NCBI GenBank assembly: GCA_028713125.1
Contig: JAQTOU010000001.1
Location: 452,273 to 516,272, forward strand
DNA: 64,000 nucleotides
Reading direction: 5' to 3'
DNA from: Elusimicrobiales bacterium
GTDB taxonomy: Bacteria > Elusimicrobiota > Elusimicrobia > Elusimicrobiales > UBA9959
A program made the position numbers and the translations under genes. Of the stretch, positions 8,353 to 17,256 are shown piece after piece. How positions within the stretch are numbered: the first letter of the stretch is position 1; each line of letters starts with the position of its first letter. The notes beneath the pieces are model-generated. The model worked only from the letters and a program-made list of their open reading frames with translations, ran no database searches and had not been told where the DNA came from.

Positions 8353-9120
8353 CTATTTCCTGCCGATAAGTTTGTTCCAGAGGCGTTCCCGGCGCCTCAG
8401 GGACAACTCCGGCCTGGAAACCAGTTTAGGCGTCTCCCGGGGGCGGAAAAAGCCGTTAAAGATCATCCACATCGCGCGCTCGACTACGTGCGCCTCCGTC
8501 CCACCGTTTATCCTTCCGTCCTCGGAAAAAATATCCATCAGGCCGCGCCAGAACTTGCGCGGATAGGCAAGGCACCGCTCTCTTTCCACCAGATACTGGG
8601 CTCCGGGCGAAAAGCGGATCCAGTCCACATGCTTGTAATCCTCAAAAAAAGTCTCCATAAAATCGTCGAAAGCGTGGAACGGGCATTTAGGCTCGAACCC
8701 TTTCTTGCGCATGGTCTGGTTATGGGATTTGATGTACCAGCTGTTATTGATCTCCATGTAGCCCCAGTCGACGAAAGAACATTTCCGGTGGCAATCGTTC
8801 TCTTTCAAATGCTCGTAGGATTCCAGCCCGGCGAACCAGTTCTTCTCCAGCAGCCGGTCTAGCTTTTCCTTATTGCAGTGGTCGAAGGGGTCGCCCTGAA
8901 CGAAAGCGATGGTCGGCGGCAGGCGGTCGTAATTGTCGTAGATATAATGGCAGATATCGTACTGGTTGCCGCCCATGTTCGGCACGTTCTCGAAATCGTA
9001 GCCTTTCACCTCTAGCGGTCCCTTGTTGTACACGAACACCTTGTTCTTATACCCGGAGAGCCACGAAAGGTCCTCCTTGTACCTGCTTACCACTAACAGC
9101 GCTTTTTCTTTTGATGGCAT
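8353..9120 (-). CDS. DUF3431-like protein in a glycosyltransferase set
   Basis: A 255-residue soluble protein. The start ALLVVSRYKEDLSWLSGY, the segments VFVYNKG and NVPNMGGNQYDICHYIYDNY, and IAFVQGDPFDHC match the layout of DUF3431 (PF11913) proteins, which occur beside glycosyltransferases and are suspected to be glycosyltransferases themselves. No biochemical function is established for the family as far as I know. ATG 9120 is preceded by AGGA. It is the last gene of the unit that begins at the gmd promoter. Confidence 0.65.
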   Translation of the reverse strand: MPSKEKALLVVSRYKEDLSWLSGYKNKVFVYNKGPLEVKGYDFENVPNMGGNQYDICHYIYDNYDRLPPTIAFVQGDPFDHCNKEKLDRLLEKNWFAGLESYEHLKENDCHRKCSFVDWGYMEINNSWYIKSHNQTMRKKGFEPKCPFHAFDDFMETFFEDYKHVDWIRFSPGAQYLVERERCLAYPRKFWRGLMDIFSEDGRINGGTEAHVVERAMWMIFNGFFRPRETPKLVSRPELSLRRRERLWNKLIGRK

Positions 9121-9143
9121 AGTTGTTCCTAAATCCTGAATTT

Positions 9144-10142
9144 CTAATAACCCCAGTAGATGCGTTTGGCTTTAGACACGGCCCTTTTCACCAGCGCGGA
9201 CGGCGTCCACCTGCCGCCGGGCCTCTCCCCTCCCCGGGGACGGGGCCCGAAGGAATCAATGGCGTTGGCTGCCTTATACTTTCCGTACTCCGCCGCGCAC
9301 TCCGCATAGGTGGCCAGGTGCCCGTCCCGGTCCTGCCACAGCCAGTCCCTGTAAAGGTTGAAAGCGCAGGCCCAGAAACCGTCGGAAACGTTATGCCTGG
9401 CCCAGTATTTCGGCGCTATCACGCGCTTTACGGTCTCGCTGGTCCAGGCCGGGAAGAAAGCGAAACTGGAATTGGCTAGGATGAGATAACGGGCGTTCTT
9501 CACGGCCGAATAATCCCCGCCTATGTCGAAATGGAAAGCTTTATATTCGGGAAGCAGCTTCCGGGCGTATTTAAGATCGTCCGTTATCACCACGAATTCA
9601 AGCGCGGGATTGAACCGCAGCATATTAGCCGCTGCGCCGGTCCAGTAAGAGCGCGGGAGTATCAGGTCCGGCGTCCCTTTATATTCCCCCCCGCGGATAT
9701 TCATCACGCAGATATTCTCGCCTGAAAAGTCCCTGCGGTCGAAAGCGGGCTTTACCTTCAGCCATTCCCGAACCTCTTTTTTCCTGTGCAGGATGATCTT
9801 TTCCGACTGGAAATAGCCTTCCAGCTTTGTATTATCCGGCACCGAAAGCAGGCCCGGGTCGAAATCGCGTATATCGCAATTGAACTTCGGGTGCCAGACG
9901 TCTTTCTCGGCATAATAATTGGTTATACCAAGAGGCAGAGTATCAGGGGGCCCGCCCTCGGGCCCGGAACCGCCTTCCACCCGCTTCCCGAAGTCCAGAT
10001 CGAGGAAATCCTTCCCTTTGAATTTCTCCGGGCTCATTATGCCGAAGTCCAGGCCCCGGTCCAGCGCGAGCGCCCGCGTGGCCACATAACTCCAGAGCTG
10101 GTTCCCCAGGCCCTGACCGTTATAAAGTTCCGTGATCAGCAT
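9144..10142 (-). CDS. GT11-like fucosyltransferase, divergent subfamily
   Basis: A 332-residue protein with the GT11 N-terminal signature YNGQGLGNQLWSYVATRALA. The HxRxGD motif appears as NIRGGEYKG and the C-terminal motif as NSSFAFFPAWTSE, so it belongs to a branch distinct from the 4690 gene. It would be expected to use GDP-fucose or a related GDP-deoxyhexose. Its ATG overlaps the 3' end of the upstream GT2-DUF5672 gene by 7 nt. Two GT11-like enzymes plus complete GDP-fucose genes imply a fucosylated glycan. The acceptor is unknown. Confidence 0.75.
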   Translation of the reverse strand: MLITELYNGQGLGNQLWSYVATRALALDRGLDFGIMSPEKFKGKDFLDLDFGKRVEGGSGPEGGPPDTLPLGITNYYAEKDVWHPKFNCDIRDFDPGLLSVPDNTKLEGYFQSEKIILHRKKEVREWLKVKPAFDRRDFSGENICVMNIRGGEYKGTPDLILPRSYWTGAAANMLRFNPALEFVVITDDLKYARKLLPEYKAFHFDIGGDYSAVKNARYLILANSSFAFFPAWTSETVKRVIAPKYWARHNVSDGFWACAFNLYRDWLWQDRDGHLATYAECAAEYGKYKAANAIDSFGPRPRGGERPGGRWTPSALVKRAVSKAKRIYWGY

Positions 10143-11767
10143 GGTACTCCGGCCTTATACCGCGGATAGATGCTGTTGGTTCCGGCCCATTTATGAAAAG
10201 CGAAAGGCTTTATACCTTTTACTTCGGGTATCATGGCTTCATGCGAGAAATATTTGGCCACCTCGAGCGGCGCGAACTTCATCCCGCTGGCCTCGTAGAT
10301 ATGTTTATTCTTGACGCAGATAAACCCGTCCTCGTTATAATAGCCATGGAAAGGCTCCCAGGGCAAATTCAGCTTCACCGGCAGGTCCAGCAGGCGCTTG
10401 CTCCGCAGCGAGACGCTGTTCCCAACCCGCACTATATTCCCGTTCACGTCGCGGTAAGAGAAATCATCCGTAGGCAGCGGCCAGGGAGCGCCTATATAAT
10501 CGTAATCCAGGAACTCCTTGCGCCAGGAGGACGGGTTCACAACGAAACCATCGGCGTGCACCAGCAGGGCGAACTCGGTTTTAATATGCGCGCCCAGGTC
10601 GTAAATTATCTGCCGGGACCAATCGTCGATACTTTTGACCTTTTCTATCCGCACGAATTCCAGCTCCGGGACCCGGGCCATGCCCGGCGGGGAAAAATGG
10701 GACAGCAGTTTAACGGCCCCGAATTTTACCCCCCGGCAGCTGTGCACCATGCCGCTCAATGTTTCCTCGACGTTCCTCGTAGCCATGGCCACCATGGTGA
10801 CATTGGGTAGTTGAAGTTCTCTCGGGGCTGAAACCTCTATCCGGGGCTCTTCAGGGCTAGCGGAGGCGAACTTCTTCAGCGCGGCTTTCGCTATAAGCGC
10901 GGCGAACCTGGGCAGGAAGGCCGCGGCTATGAAGATCTTCTCCAGCGGCAGCCCGGCGTTCTTCATGAAAAGCCCGGCGTCCCGCTTATTCTCGTCCCAG
11001 ATAGCCGCGAAAGCGCGCAGGAAGCCCAGCCCCTTCCTGGGCAGGCCGCCGAAATCCCCGGCGTAATGCTTCTTATTCCCGCAGGTAAGCGTGCACATCG
11101 CCTCGGGAATTATAACCGCCGGCCCCTTCTGAAGCATATTGAAGACCAGCAGGCTGTCGGTGTTTATATTGCCGTAGCCTCCGCTGATCCCGGCAAAATC
11201 CAGCGCGGCCAGGGGGGCACGCCTGAACACCGAATAAAACAAATTGCATTTCCCGCGGAAAGCGTCCTGCAGATAATAGGACAAAGTCCTGACCAGCCTG
11301 GAGGAGCTCTGAAAAGGCTTGAACACGCCGAGATGCGTCGCCGGATATTCCAAAGCCCGGCTGCCGTCCTCGCGGACCTCGTGATACTCGCAGAAAGCCA
11401 GGTCCACGGCCTTGTTCCTCTCCAGCTCCGCGACCAGCAGCTCTATGAACTCCGGGGAACGCCAGTCATCGTCGGAGATCCAGGCGAAATATTCCCCCGC
11501 CGCCTTTTGAAGCACGAATTCCGTATTGGCCAGGAGGCCGAGATTGCTCTCCTGCCTGAAATATTTTATCCGCGGGTCCCTGCGGCTGAACTCCTCCGCC
11601 GTCTCTTTAACTCTAGCGCCTTCGGAGGCATTGTCCGCTACTATCACTTCTATATTTTTATAGGTCTGGGCGGAAATTATTTCCAGGCAGCGCCTGAGCG
11701 CTTCCGGCCTGTTATAGGTGGGCAGGCCGACGCTTACCAGCCCTTTTATGCCGGCTTCATTCGCCAT
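10136..11767 (-). CDS. GT2 glycosyltransferase fused to DUF5672 domain
   Basis: A two-domain protein of 543 residues. Residues about 8-220 form a GT2 domain: VSVGLPTYNRPEALRRCLE, NIEVIVADNASEG and WISDDDW as the metal-binding motif. Residues about 320-520 match DUF5672: VTMVAMATRNVEETL, LLVHADGFVVNPSSW, YDYIGAPW and WEPFHGYYNEDGFICV. DUF5672 is probably a glycosyltransferase-like domain of unknown activity, so the fusion may add two sugars in succession. It overlaps the ABC transporter gene by 11 nt. Confidence 0.83.
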   Translation of the reverse strand: MANEAGIKGLVSVGLPTYNRPEALRRCLEIISAQTYKNIEVIVADNASEGARVKETAEEFSRRDPRIKYFRQESNLGLLANTEFVLQKAAGEYFAWISDDDWRSPEFIELLVAELERNKAVDLAFCEYHEVREDGSRALEYPATHLGVFKPFQSSSRLVRTLSYYLQDAFRGKCNLFYSVFRRAPLAALDFAGISGGYGNINTDSLLVFNMLQKGPAVIIPEAMCTLTCGNKKHYAGDFGGLPRKGLGFLRAFAAIWDENKRDAGLFMKNAGLPLEKIFIAAAFLPRFAALIAKAALKKFASASPEEPRIEVSAPRELQLPNVTMVAMATRNVEETLSGMVHSCRGVKFGAVKLLSHFSPPGMARVPELEFVRIEKVKSIDDWSRQIIYDLGAHIKTEFALLVHADGFVVNPSSWRKEFLDYDYIGAPWPLPTDDFSYRDVNGNIVRVGNSVSLRSKRLLDLPVKLNLPWEPFHGYYNEDGFICVKNKHIYEASGMKFAPLEVAKYFSHEAMIPEVKGIKPFAFHKWAGTNSIYPRYKAGVPC

Positions 11768-13601
11768 CTGCCCCGCCTTCGCCGCCGGCCTCGGCGGCCA
11801 GCGCGGCCTTCCGGAATACCGGGCTGGCCTCGAGCAGCTGGTCGTAAGTTCCCTGCGCGGTAACCTTCCCGCCTTCCAGCTGCAGTATAAAATCGCAGCG
11901 CTTCAGAGTGGTGACGCGGTGGGCAATGATCAGAATTGTAACGTCCTTATTTACGCCTTCGATAGCTTCCATCACGGCCTGCTCCGTGGCGCTATCGAGC
12001 GCGCTGGTGGCTTCGTCGAAGACCAGCACCGAAGCGCGCTTATAAAGCGCCCTGGCTATCCCTATCCGCTGCCTCTGGCCGCCCGACAGCTGCACGCCGC
12101 GCTCGCCCACGCGGGCGCCGTAGCCCTCGGGCTTGCTCTCGATAAATTCGGCTATCTGGGCCTGGCGCGCAGCCTGCTTCACCCTGTCCATGTCTATAAG
12201 CTCCGGCGGAACTCCGAAAGCTATATTCTCGGCCAGCGTGGTATCGGCAAGGTAAATGGCCTGCGGCACATGGGCGATAGCCCTTTGCCAGGGCCTGATA
12301 TTCGTCTTATCGATAGGCGTCCCGTCCACAAGAAGCCGCCCGTCCTCCGGGGTAAGCAGGCTCATCAGCAGGTCGATGGTCGTGCTTTTGCCGCTGCCTG
12401 TAGTCCCGACAAAGCCGACCCTGGCGCCTTTAGGGATAGTCAAATTAAGGCCGTCCAGTATCCACGGCCCGTCGGCGCCATAGCGGAACCTGACTGAGTC
12501 GAAACGTATTTCTTTTTTGAAGTCCAGCGGAACCGGCGCAGGGCCATGCGCTTCCGGCGGAAGAGGCCTGTCGAGTATATCTAAAACGTCGGACAACTGC
12601 ACCTGGTTGCTCGCTATGCTGGTCCAGGCATTGTAGATCTGCTGAAGAGCCGGCAGCAGGCGCTGCGCGCCGACAGCCAGGGCGCCAAGCACCGGGAACG
12701 CCGCGGAGATTCCGCCTGGCTGACGGCTCAGCCAGAAAGCCAATACGGTTATCAGGACCATGCCCACTGCCTCTATGGCATAGCGCGGCCCTTGCCCTAC
12801 AAAAGAATTATCTCCCTGCGCCTGGCGGAAAGGCAGGTCGGCTTTCCTGTACACGTCGCAATAGACCGGCTGCGTTCCGTCCAAAAGCACGTCCCTTATT
12901 CCCCCCAGCCCCTCCTGCAGCGCCTTTAGAAGCTGGGCCTGCTCGCGAACTATCCGCGCGCTGTTTCGGCGCAGCCTCCGGCGGTACGCCAGCGTGATAA
13001 CTGCGTAGCTCGCGCCGAATCCGAGAGTAGCGATAGTAGCCACAAGCGGATCTATGGCCATTAAGGCGGCCATGACCGCGACCAGGACCAAAGCGGAACT
13101 TACAAGGGCCAGAACAGGCAGCATAATCCCGAACAATACGCCGTTCACTTTATTGGTGATGCCGTTTATCACCTCGCTGCTGTTGCTGGAAATATGTTCC
13201 TGGTAAGGCTGGTAAAGGGTCCGGCGGTAAACCTCAATGCTCAGCTCGGAGCCGCTGGAAGCCGTGAGCTTCGTGCTTACCCACAGTAGGACTATGCGTA
13301 TTAGCCCGGCGCCCAGCGCGACAACGGCGAAGGACACGGTGAAAGGCAGCACGAGCTGTTCGGGCGCGGTTATCCCGAAATGCCTGATGAAAGACGCGGC
13401 CAGCGGGTAATTGAAGACGCGCTCCGGCGCGGTTATAACGGCGAGAAAAGGAAGTATGGCGCCGATGCTTACCACCTCCGCCAGCGCGCTGACCAGCATC
13501 AGGATAAGCAGGAGCAGGAACTGCCGGCGCCGCCTGCCCGGCAAATGGTCCCAGAGCCTTACAAGCAGGCTCGGGAGCGAGGGCGGCTTTGCTTTATTCA
13601 C
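11757..13601 (-). CDS. ABC transporter, fused permease/ATPase (PglK/MsbA-like flippase)
   Basis: The track ORF (733 aa) is too long: residues before VNKAKPP lie antisense-frame to fcl. A GTG at 13601 sharing GTGA with the fcl stop gives 614 residues, the normal half-transporter length. Six membrane segments occupy the first ~330 residues. The ATPase domain has Walker A GTTGSGKST (about residue 400), signature LSGGQRQRIG (about 504) and Walker B VLVFDEATSALD. Such exporters flip lipid-linked oligosaccharides (PglK) or lipid A (MsbA). The position inside a glycan operon favours a lipid-linked glycan flippase, which would be redundant with Wzx in this block. Confidence 0.85.
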   Translation of the reverse strand: MNKAKPPSLPSLLVRLWDHLPGRRRRQFLLLLILMLVSALAEVVSIGAILPFLAVITAPERVFNYPLAASFIRHFGITAPEQLVLPFTVSFAVVALGAGLIRIVLLWVSTKLTASSGSELSIEVYRRTLYQPYQEHISSNSSEVINGITNKVNGVLFGIMLPVLALVSSALVLVAVMAALMAIDPLVATIATLGFGASYAVITLAYRRRLRRNSARIVREQAQLLKALQEGLGGIRDVLLDGTQPVYCDVYRKADLPFRQAQGDNSFVGQGPRYAIEAVGMVLITVLAFWLSRQPGGISAAFPVLGALAVGAQRLLPALQQIYNAWTSIASNQVQLSDVLDILDRPLPPEAHGPAPVPLDFKKEIRFDSVRFRYGADGPWILDGLNLTIPKGARVGFVGTTGSGKSTTIDLLMSLLTPEDGRLLVDGTPIDKTNIRPWQRAIAHVPQAIYLADTTLAENIAFGVPPELIDMDRVKQAARQAQIAEFIESKPEGYGARVGERGVQLSGGQRQRIGIARALYKRASVLVFDEATSALDSATEQAVMEAIEGVNKDVTILIIAHRVTTLKRCDFILQLEGGKVTAQGTYDQLLEASPVFRKAALAAEAGGEGGADGE

Positions 13602-14686
13602 TTTTTGGCTACCGCCTTGGCCGGCGCGGCGGCCGGCTGAAGGTACCATTTGTAGCTGGCCGCTATCCCGTCGCGCAGGGAGACGGAAGGCCGCCAGCCC
13701 AGTTTCGTCATCCTGGAATTGTCCAGGAACTTTCGCGGCGCCCCGTCCGGCTTGGTGGAATCGTAAACGATGTCGCCGCCGTAGCCTACGCAGTCGCTGA
13801 TCGCGAGCGCCAGGTCCTTGAGCTTTATATCGCTGCCCGAGCCGATATTGATGACCTCGCCGATGTCTTTGTAATCGCATTTCTCCATCAGGAAGACGCA
13901 GGCGTCGGCCAGGTCGTCGACATAGAGGAACTCGCGGAAAACCTCGCCGGTACCCCAAAGCTTCAGGCTGTCGGCGGTGATCCCCAGCTTCCCGAGTACG
14001 GAAACCAGCCCTTTTTCTCCCGAGCGCGCTTCGGCGTCCAAGCCGAAGCCCACGGGATTGCTTGCCAAGTCGGCCGCCAGAGCTTTGAGATCCCCGGCCC
14101 TCAGCAGCTTCGCAAGGTGGAACTTGCGAAGCATAGCCGGCAGAACGTGGGAGGTTTCCAGGTTGTAATTATCATGCGGGCCGTAAAGGTTGGTGGGCAT
14201 GACGGAAATATAATTGTCGCCGTACTGCTCGTTATAATAGCGGCAAAGCTTGAGCGCGGCTATCTTGGCTATCGCGTAAGGCTCATTGGTTGGCTCCAGC
14301 GCGCTGGTCAGGAGCGAGCTCTCGGCCATAGGCTGGGGGGCCAGCTTGGGATAAATGCAGGAGGAGCCGAGGTTCAGGAGCTTTTTAACTCCGGTCTTAT
14401 GCGCGGCGTGGATGACGTTCAGCGCTATCGCCAGATTGTCGTAGATGAACTCGGCTTTATAAGTACTGTTCGCGATTATCCCGCCCACCCTGGCGGCGGC
14501 GAGGAAAACGCTGTCTATCTTATGCGACTGGAAGAATTTCTCGGTCTCTGCCTGGCGGCACAGGTCCAGTTTCTTCGAGCTTTCGGTCAAAAGCTCCCTG
14601 CCCGGCTCTTTCGAAAGCCTTTTTAGAAGCGCCGAGCCGACCAGCCCGGTATGTCCGGCGATATAAGTTAGGCGTTTTGTTTCCAT
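13598..14686 (-). CDS. fcl: GDP-L-fucose synthase (long form)
   Basis: A 362-residue SDR that makes GDP-L-fucose from GDP-4-keto-6-deoxymannose by 3,5-epimerisation and reduction. It has the Rossmann motif AGHTGLVGSAL, the characteristic AARVGGIIANSTY, the GSSCIYP serine/cysteine site, the YAIAK tyrosine-lysine pair and SHVLPAMLRKFH with the epimerase histidine. Some 40 extra residues between RKFH and WGTGEVFREF make it longer than E. coli Fcl (~321 aa); I recall similar insertions in long-form Fcl proteins of other phyla. It follows the CDP-dideoxyhexose genes and is translationally coupled to the ABC transporter. Confidence 0.9.
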   Translation of the reverse strand: METKRLTYIAGHTGLVGSALLKRLSKEPGRELLTESSKKLDLCRQAETEKFFQSHKIDSVFLAAARVGGIIANSTYKAEFIYDNLAIALNVIHAAHKTGVKKLLNLGSSCIYPKLAPQPMAESSLLTSALEPTNEPYAIAKIAALKLCRYYNEQYGDNYISVMPTNLYGPHDNYNLETSHVLPAMLRKFHLAKLLRAGDLKALAADLASNPVGFGLDAEARSGEKGLVSVLGKLGITADSLKLWGTGEVFREFLYVDDLADACVFLMEKCDYKDIGEVINIGSGSDIKLKDLALAISDCVGYGGDIVYDSTKPDGAPRKFLDNSRMTKLGWRPSVSLRDGIAASYKWYLQPAAAPAKAVAKK

Positions 14687-14694
14687 AAGTTAAT

Positions 14695-15237
14695 TCAGAA
14701 CGGCGACTTAAAATCCCCAAGCGCCGGGAAAGCGGCGTCGCGCGGCGAGATCAAGGGCTTTCCCGCCGGCCACTTGATCCCGGCCGAGTTCCAGAGTATC
14801 CCCGCGTCGTTCTCGACGGAATGCACTGTCGACGTCCTGTAAAGCATCAGCGAGTTAGCGGACAAAGAGTAAAAACCGTGGGCGCAGCCCTTGGGGATAT
14901 ACAGCATATTGCTTTTTTCGGCGCTAAGCTTAAGGGTAAAAGCTTTTCCATAGGTCCGCGATCTTTTGCGCAGGTCGAGCACCGCGTCGAGGACCTCGCC
15001 TTCCAGGCAGCAGACCAGCTTGATATGGGCCGCCGGCGGGGTCTGGAAATGCAGGCCGCGCAGCACGCCTTTCGCCGAGACCGAATAGAATTCCTCGGTA
15101 AAAGTTCCCTCCAGGCCGAGTTTCTTAAAGCCGGGCGCGTGGAAGATCTTGACGAAAGTCCCACGCTTGTCCTTGTGCACGTTCGGCAGGAGTTCGAAGC
15201 AGCCGCTTACAGGCGTGTCTTTTTTTATAAAGCTCAT
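14695..15237 (-). CDS. RmlC-like sugar 3,5-/5-epimerase, probably AscE-type
   Basis: A 180-residue cupin of the dTDP-4-dehydrorhamnose 3,5-epimerase family, with the [10 protein letters not shown] histidine motif, IKLVCCLEGEVLDAVLDLR, PKGCAHGFYSLS and the tyrosine region LMLYRTS. It lies one base downstream of the E3-like reductase and follows rfbF-rfbG-rfbH. In the Yersinia ascarylose pathway an RmlC-like 5-epimerase (AscE) acts on the CDP-3,6-dideoxy-4-ketohexose at this point, so an AscE role is more likely than a second RmlC. A true RmlC is encoded at 32861. The assignment to CDP-ascarylose is inference from gene order. Confidence 0.75.
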   Translation of the reverse strand: MSFIKKDTPVSGCFELLPNVHKDKRGTFVKIFHAPGFKKLGLEGTFTEEFYSVSAKGVLRGLHFQTPPAAHIKLVCCLEGEVLDAVLDLRKRSRTYGKAFTLKLSAEKSNMLYIPKGCAHGFYSLSANSLMLYRTSTVHSVENDAGILWNSAGIKWPAGKPLISPRDAAFPALGDFKSPF

Positions 15238-15238
15238 A

Positions 15239-15925
15239 TCATTCCCAGTCGTCTGTCCGGATATTCTCCGCGGGGACGCCGTCCGCCGCCAGGGAACTCT
15301 TGAAATTCTTTATCATTACGGGCGGCCCCGAGATAAAATAAACCGCGGCGGGCCCGTTCTCTTTCAAAATAGTCTTGATGTCCAGCCGGCCGTCCTTTTC
15401 CTCGTTCAGAACCTTGAAGCTGAAAGATGGATTGACCGCCCGGGCCTTTTCCAGGTTGGCAGCGTAAAGCTGGTGCGATGGATTCCTCACGCCGAAATAA
15501 AGCCTGGGCTCAGGGTAGGCCGCGAAAGTTTTGGAAGTGAAAAGCGAAAGAAAAGGCGTTATCCCTGTCCCGCCCGCTACAAAGACCGACTTCTTCCCGT
15601 CCTGTCCTTCCTGGAAAAGGTCCCCGTAGGGAAGCTTCACATGGATGACCTTCCCCGGCGCCAATTCAACCGCCATGCGCGCGGTGAATTTTCCTTTCGC
15701 GGCGAAAGTTATTTTTATAGTTTCGTCGTCGGGAGAGCTCTGCATCGAGAAACAGCGCGATTCCGGCCAGGGCCCTGCGGGATCGTATTCGTCCAGCGCG
15801 AGGTGCAGGAACTGGCCGGGATTGTACTTATAGGCCTTCTCGAGCGGGCGCAGGGTCACGGTCCTGATGTCGGCGACAGGATTCTCCACTGAAACCACTT
15901 CGGACCTGTATTTTTTTACGATCAT
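15239..15925 (-). CDS. FNR-type flavin reductase, E3-like but lacking the [2Fe-2S] domain
   Basis: A 228-residue ferredoxin-NADP reductase-like protein: FAD-binding RCFSMQSSP, the NAD(P)-site GGTGITPFLSLF and FISGPPVMIKNF. Position and coupling (ATGA overlap with rfbH) mark it as the partner E3 (CDP-6-deoxy-delta-3,4-glucoseen reductase, AscD/RfbI). Characterised E3 proteins are about 330 residues with an N-terminal plant-type [2Fe-2S] ferredoxin domain. This one begins directly with the FAD barrel and has no cysteine cluster. Either a separate ferredoxin mediates transfer or electrons pass directly from FAD to E1. A generic flavin reductase remains possible. Confidence 0.75.
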   Translation of the reverse strand: MIVKKYRSEVVSVENPVADIRTVTLRPLEKAYKYNPGQFLHLALDEYDPAGPWPESRCFSMQSSPDDETIKITFAAKGKFTARMAVELAPGKVIHVKLPYGDLFQEGQDGKKSVFVAGGTGITPFLSLFTSKTFAAYPEPRLYFGVRNPSHQLYAANLEKARAVNPSFSFKVLNEEKDGRLDIKTILKENGPAAVYFISGPPVMIKNFKSSLAADGVPAENIRTDDWE

Positions 15926-17226
15926 TTTGAGTGCTTGCCCATGAATTCGGCCACGCAGTCCCCGACATAGGAGAACATCTCCTCCGTCATTCCGGGATAG
16001 GTACCGAGGAAGAAAGTATTGTTCATGATGAAATCCGTGACCGGGAGCTTCCCCTCCACCCGGCAGGGCCTGTCTATAAAGGCCGGCTGGCGGAGGATAT
16101 TCCCGGCGAAGATATTCCTGGTCTCGATGCGGCGCTCGTTCAGGAAAGTCACCAGCTCATTGCGGGTGAAAGGAGCGTCCTCTTTAACCGACAGGATATA
16201 GGTGAACCAGGAAGGGTCCGCGTCCGGCGTGGCTTCCGGGAGCAGGAAGTATTTGGAGTAAGCGGAGAACATCTCCTGGTAGCGCTTGAAATTCGCGCGC
16301 CGCTTCCCGCCGAAGGTCTCCAGCTTGTCCATCTGGGCGGAACCGATAGCCGCCTGCATATCGGTCATCTTCAGGTTATAGCCTATCTCGGAATAGACGT
16401 ATTTATGATCGTAGCCGACGGGCAGGGTTCCGAACTGCTGGGTGAAGCGCTTGCCGCAGGTATTGTTCTCCCCGCCGGCGCAGTAACAGTCGCGGCCCCA
16501 ATCGCGGAAGGAGCGCACTATCTGGGCCAGCTGCTCATTATTAGTGACCACGGCGCCCCCCTCCCCGGTGGTGATATGGTGGGCGGGATAGAAAGAGATA
16601 GTGGCGATATGGCCGAAAGTCCCGGTGTATTTCCCTTTATAGCGGCTGCCGAAAGCGTCGCAATTGTCCTCTATAAGCCAGAGGTCATGCTCTTTGACTA
16701 TCTTAAGCACCGCGTCCAGGTCGAAAGGATTGCCGAGGGTATGGGCGATGAAGACAGCGCGGGTTTTGGGCGAGACGGCTTTTTTAAGCGCTTCAACGTC
16801 GATATTGTAAGTGGGGAGCTGCACGTCCACGAAAACCGGGATCAGGCCGTTCTGGAGTATGGGCGTAACGGTGGCCGGGAAGCCGGCCGCCACGGTGATC
16901 ACTTCGTCGCCGGGGACCAGCCTTTTCTTGCCAAGCTTCTTAGAGGTCAGCGCGGAAAGAGCTATCAAATTGGAGGAAGAGCCGGAATTCGTCAGGATCA
17001 CGTTCTCTACGCCGAGGAAATCGGAGATCTTCTCGGCGAAGCTTTCGGAGTACCGGCCCTCGGTCAGCCAGAAATCGAGCGAAGAATCCACCAGGGCCAC
17101 AAGTTCTTTCTCGTCGAAAACCCGGCCCGCGTAGCGGACCGTGTCTTTTTCCCTGTTAAAAGGCTTGGGCGCGAAAGCTGTCGAATGGTAGGCCTTAACC
17201 GCGCTTAAAATTTCTTCTCTCTTCAT
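15922..17226 (-). CDS. rfbH: CDP-4-keto-6-deoxyglucose 3-dehydrase (E1)
   Basis: A 434-residue PMP- and [2Fe-2S]-dependent dehydrase of the DegT fold. The usual PLP lysine is replaced by histidine (FYPAHHITTGEGG), the hallmark of E1. The cluster ligands are intact: Cys in IEDNCDAFG, then exactly 57 residues to CYC, then seven residues to the Cys of NTCGKRF, giving C-X57-C-X-C-X7-C. E1 removes the C3 hydroxyl of CDP-4-keto-6-deoxyglucose together with the E3 reductase, the step that makes 3,6-dideoxyhexoses. ATG 17226 is preceded by GAGAGG. It follows rfbG by 30 nt. Confidence 0.95.
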   Translation of the reverse strand: MKREEILSAVKAYHSTAFAPKPFNREKDTVRYAGRVFDEKELVALVDSSLDFWLTEGRYSESFAEKISDFLGVENVILTNSGSSSNLIALSALTSKKLGKKRLVPGDEVITVAAGFPATVTPILQNGLIPVFVDVQLPTYNIDVEALKKAVSPKTRAVFIAHTLGNPFDLDAVLKIVKEHDLWLIEDNCDAFGSRYKGKYTGTFGHIATISFYPAHHITTGEGGAVVTNNEQLAQIVRSFRDWGRDCYCAGGENNTCGKRFTQQFGTLPVGYDHKYVYSEIGYNLKMTDMQAAIGSAQMDKLETFGGKRRANFKRYQEMFSAYSKYFLLPEATPDADPSWFTYILSVKEDAPFTRNELVTFLNERRIETRNIFAGNILRQPAFIDRPCRVEGKLPVTDFIMNNTFFLGTYPGMTEEMFSYVGDCVAEFMGKHSK

Positions 17227-17256
17227 TGTATACCTCTCAGTAGTTTAAAAACGTCT

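Noticed and set aside
13602-13958. N-terminal 119-residue extension of the ABC transporter ORF
   Set aside because: It reads fcl in another frame and has no ABC homology; GTG 13601 with GTGA overlap gives the normal length.
13598-14686. The ~40-residue insertion in Fcl as a novel domain
   Set aside because: I recall comparable insertions in long-form Fcl proteins from other phyla; catalytic residues are unchanged, so it is probably a known subclass.
15931-17208. 425-aa plus-strand ORF opposite rfbH
   Set aside because: Complete antisense overlap of rfbH, whose cluster and PLP-site motifs are intact; the long open frame reflects GC-rich codon usage.
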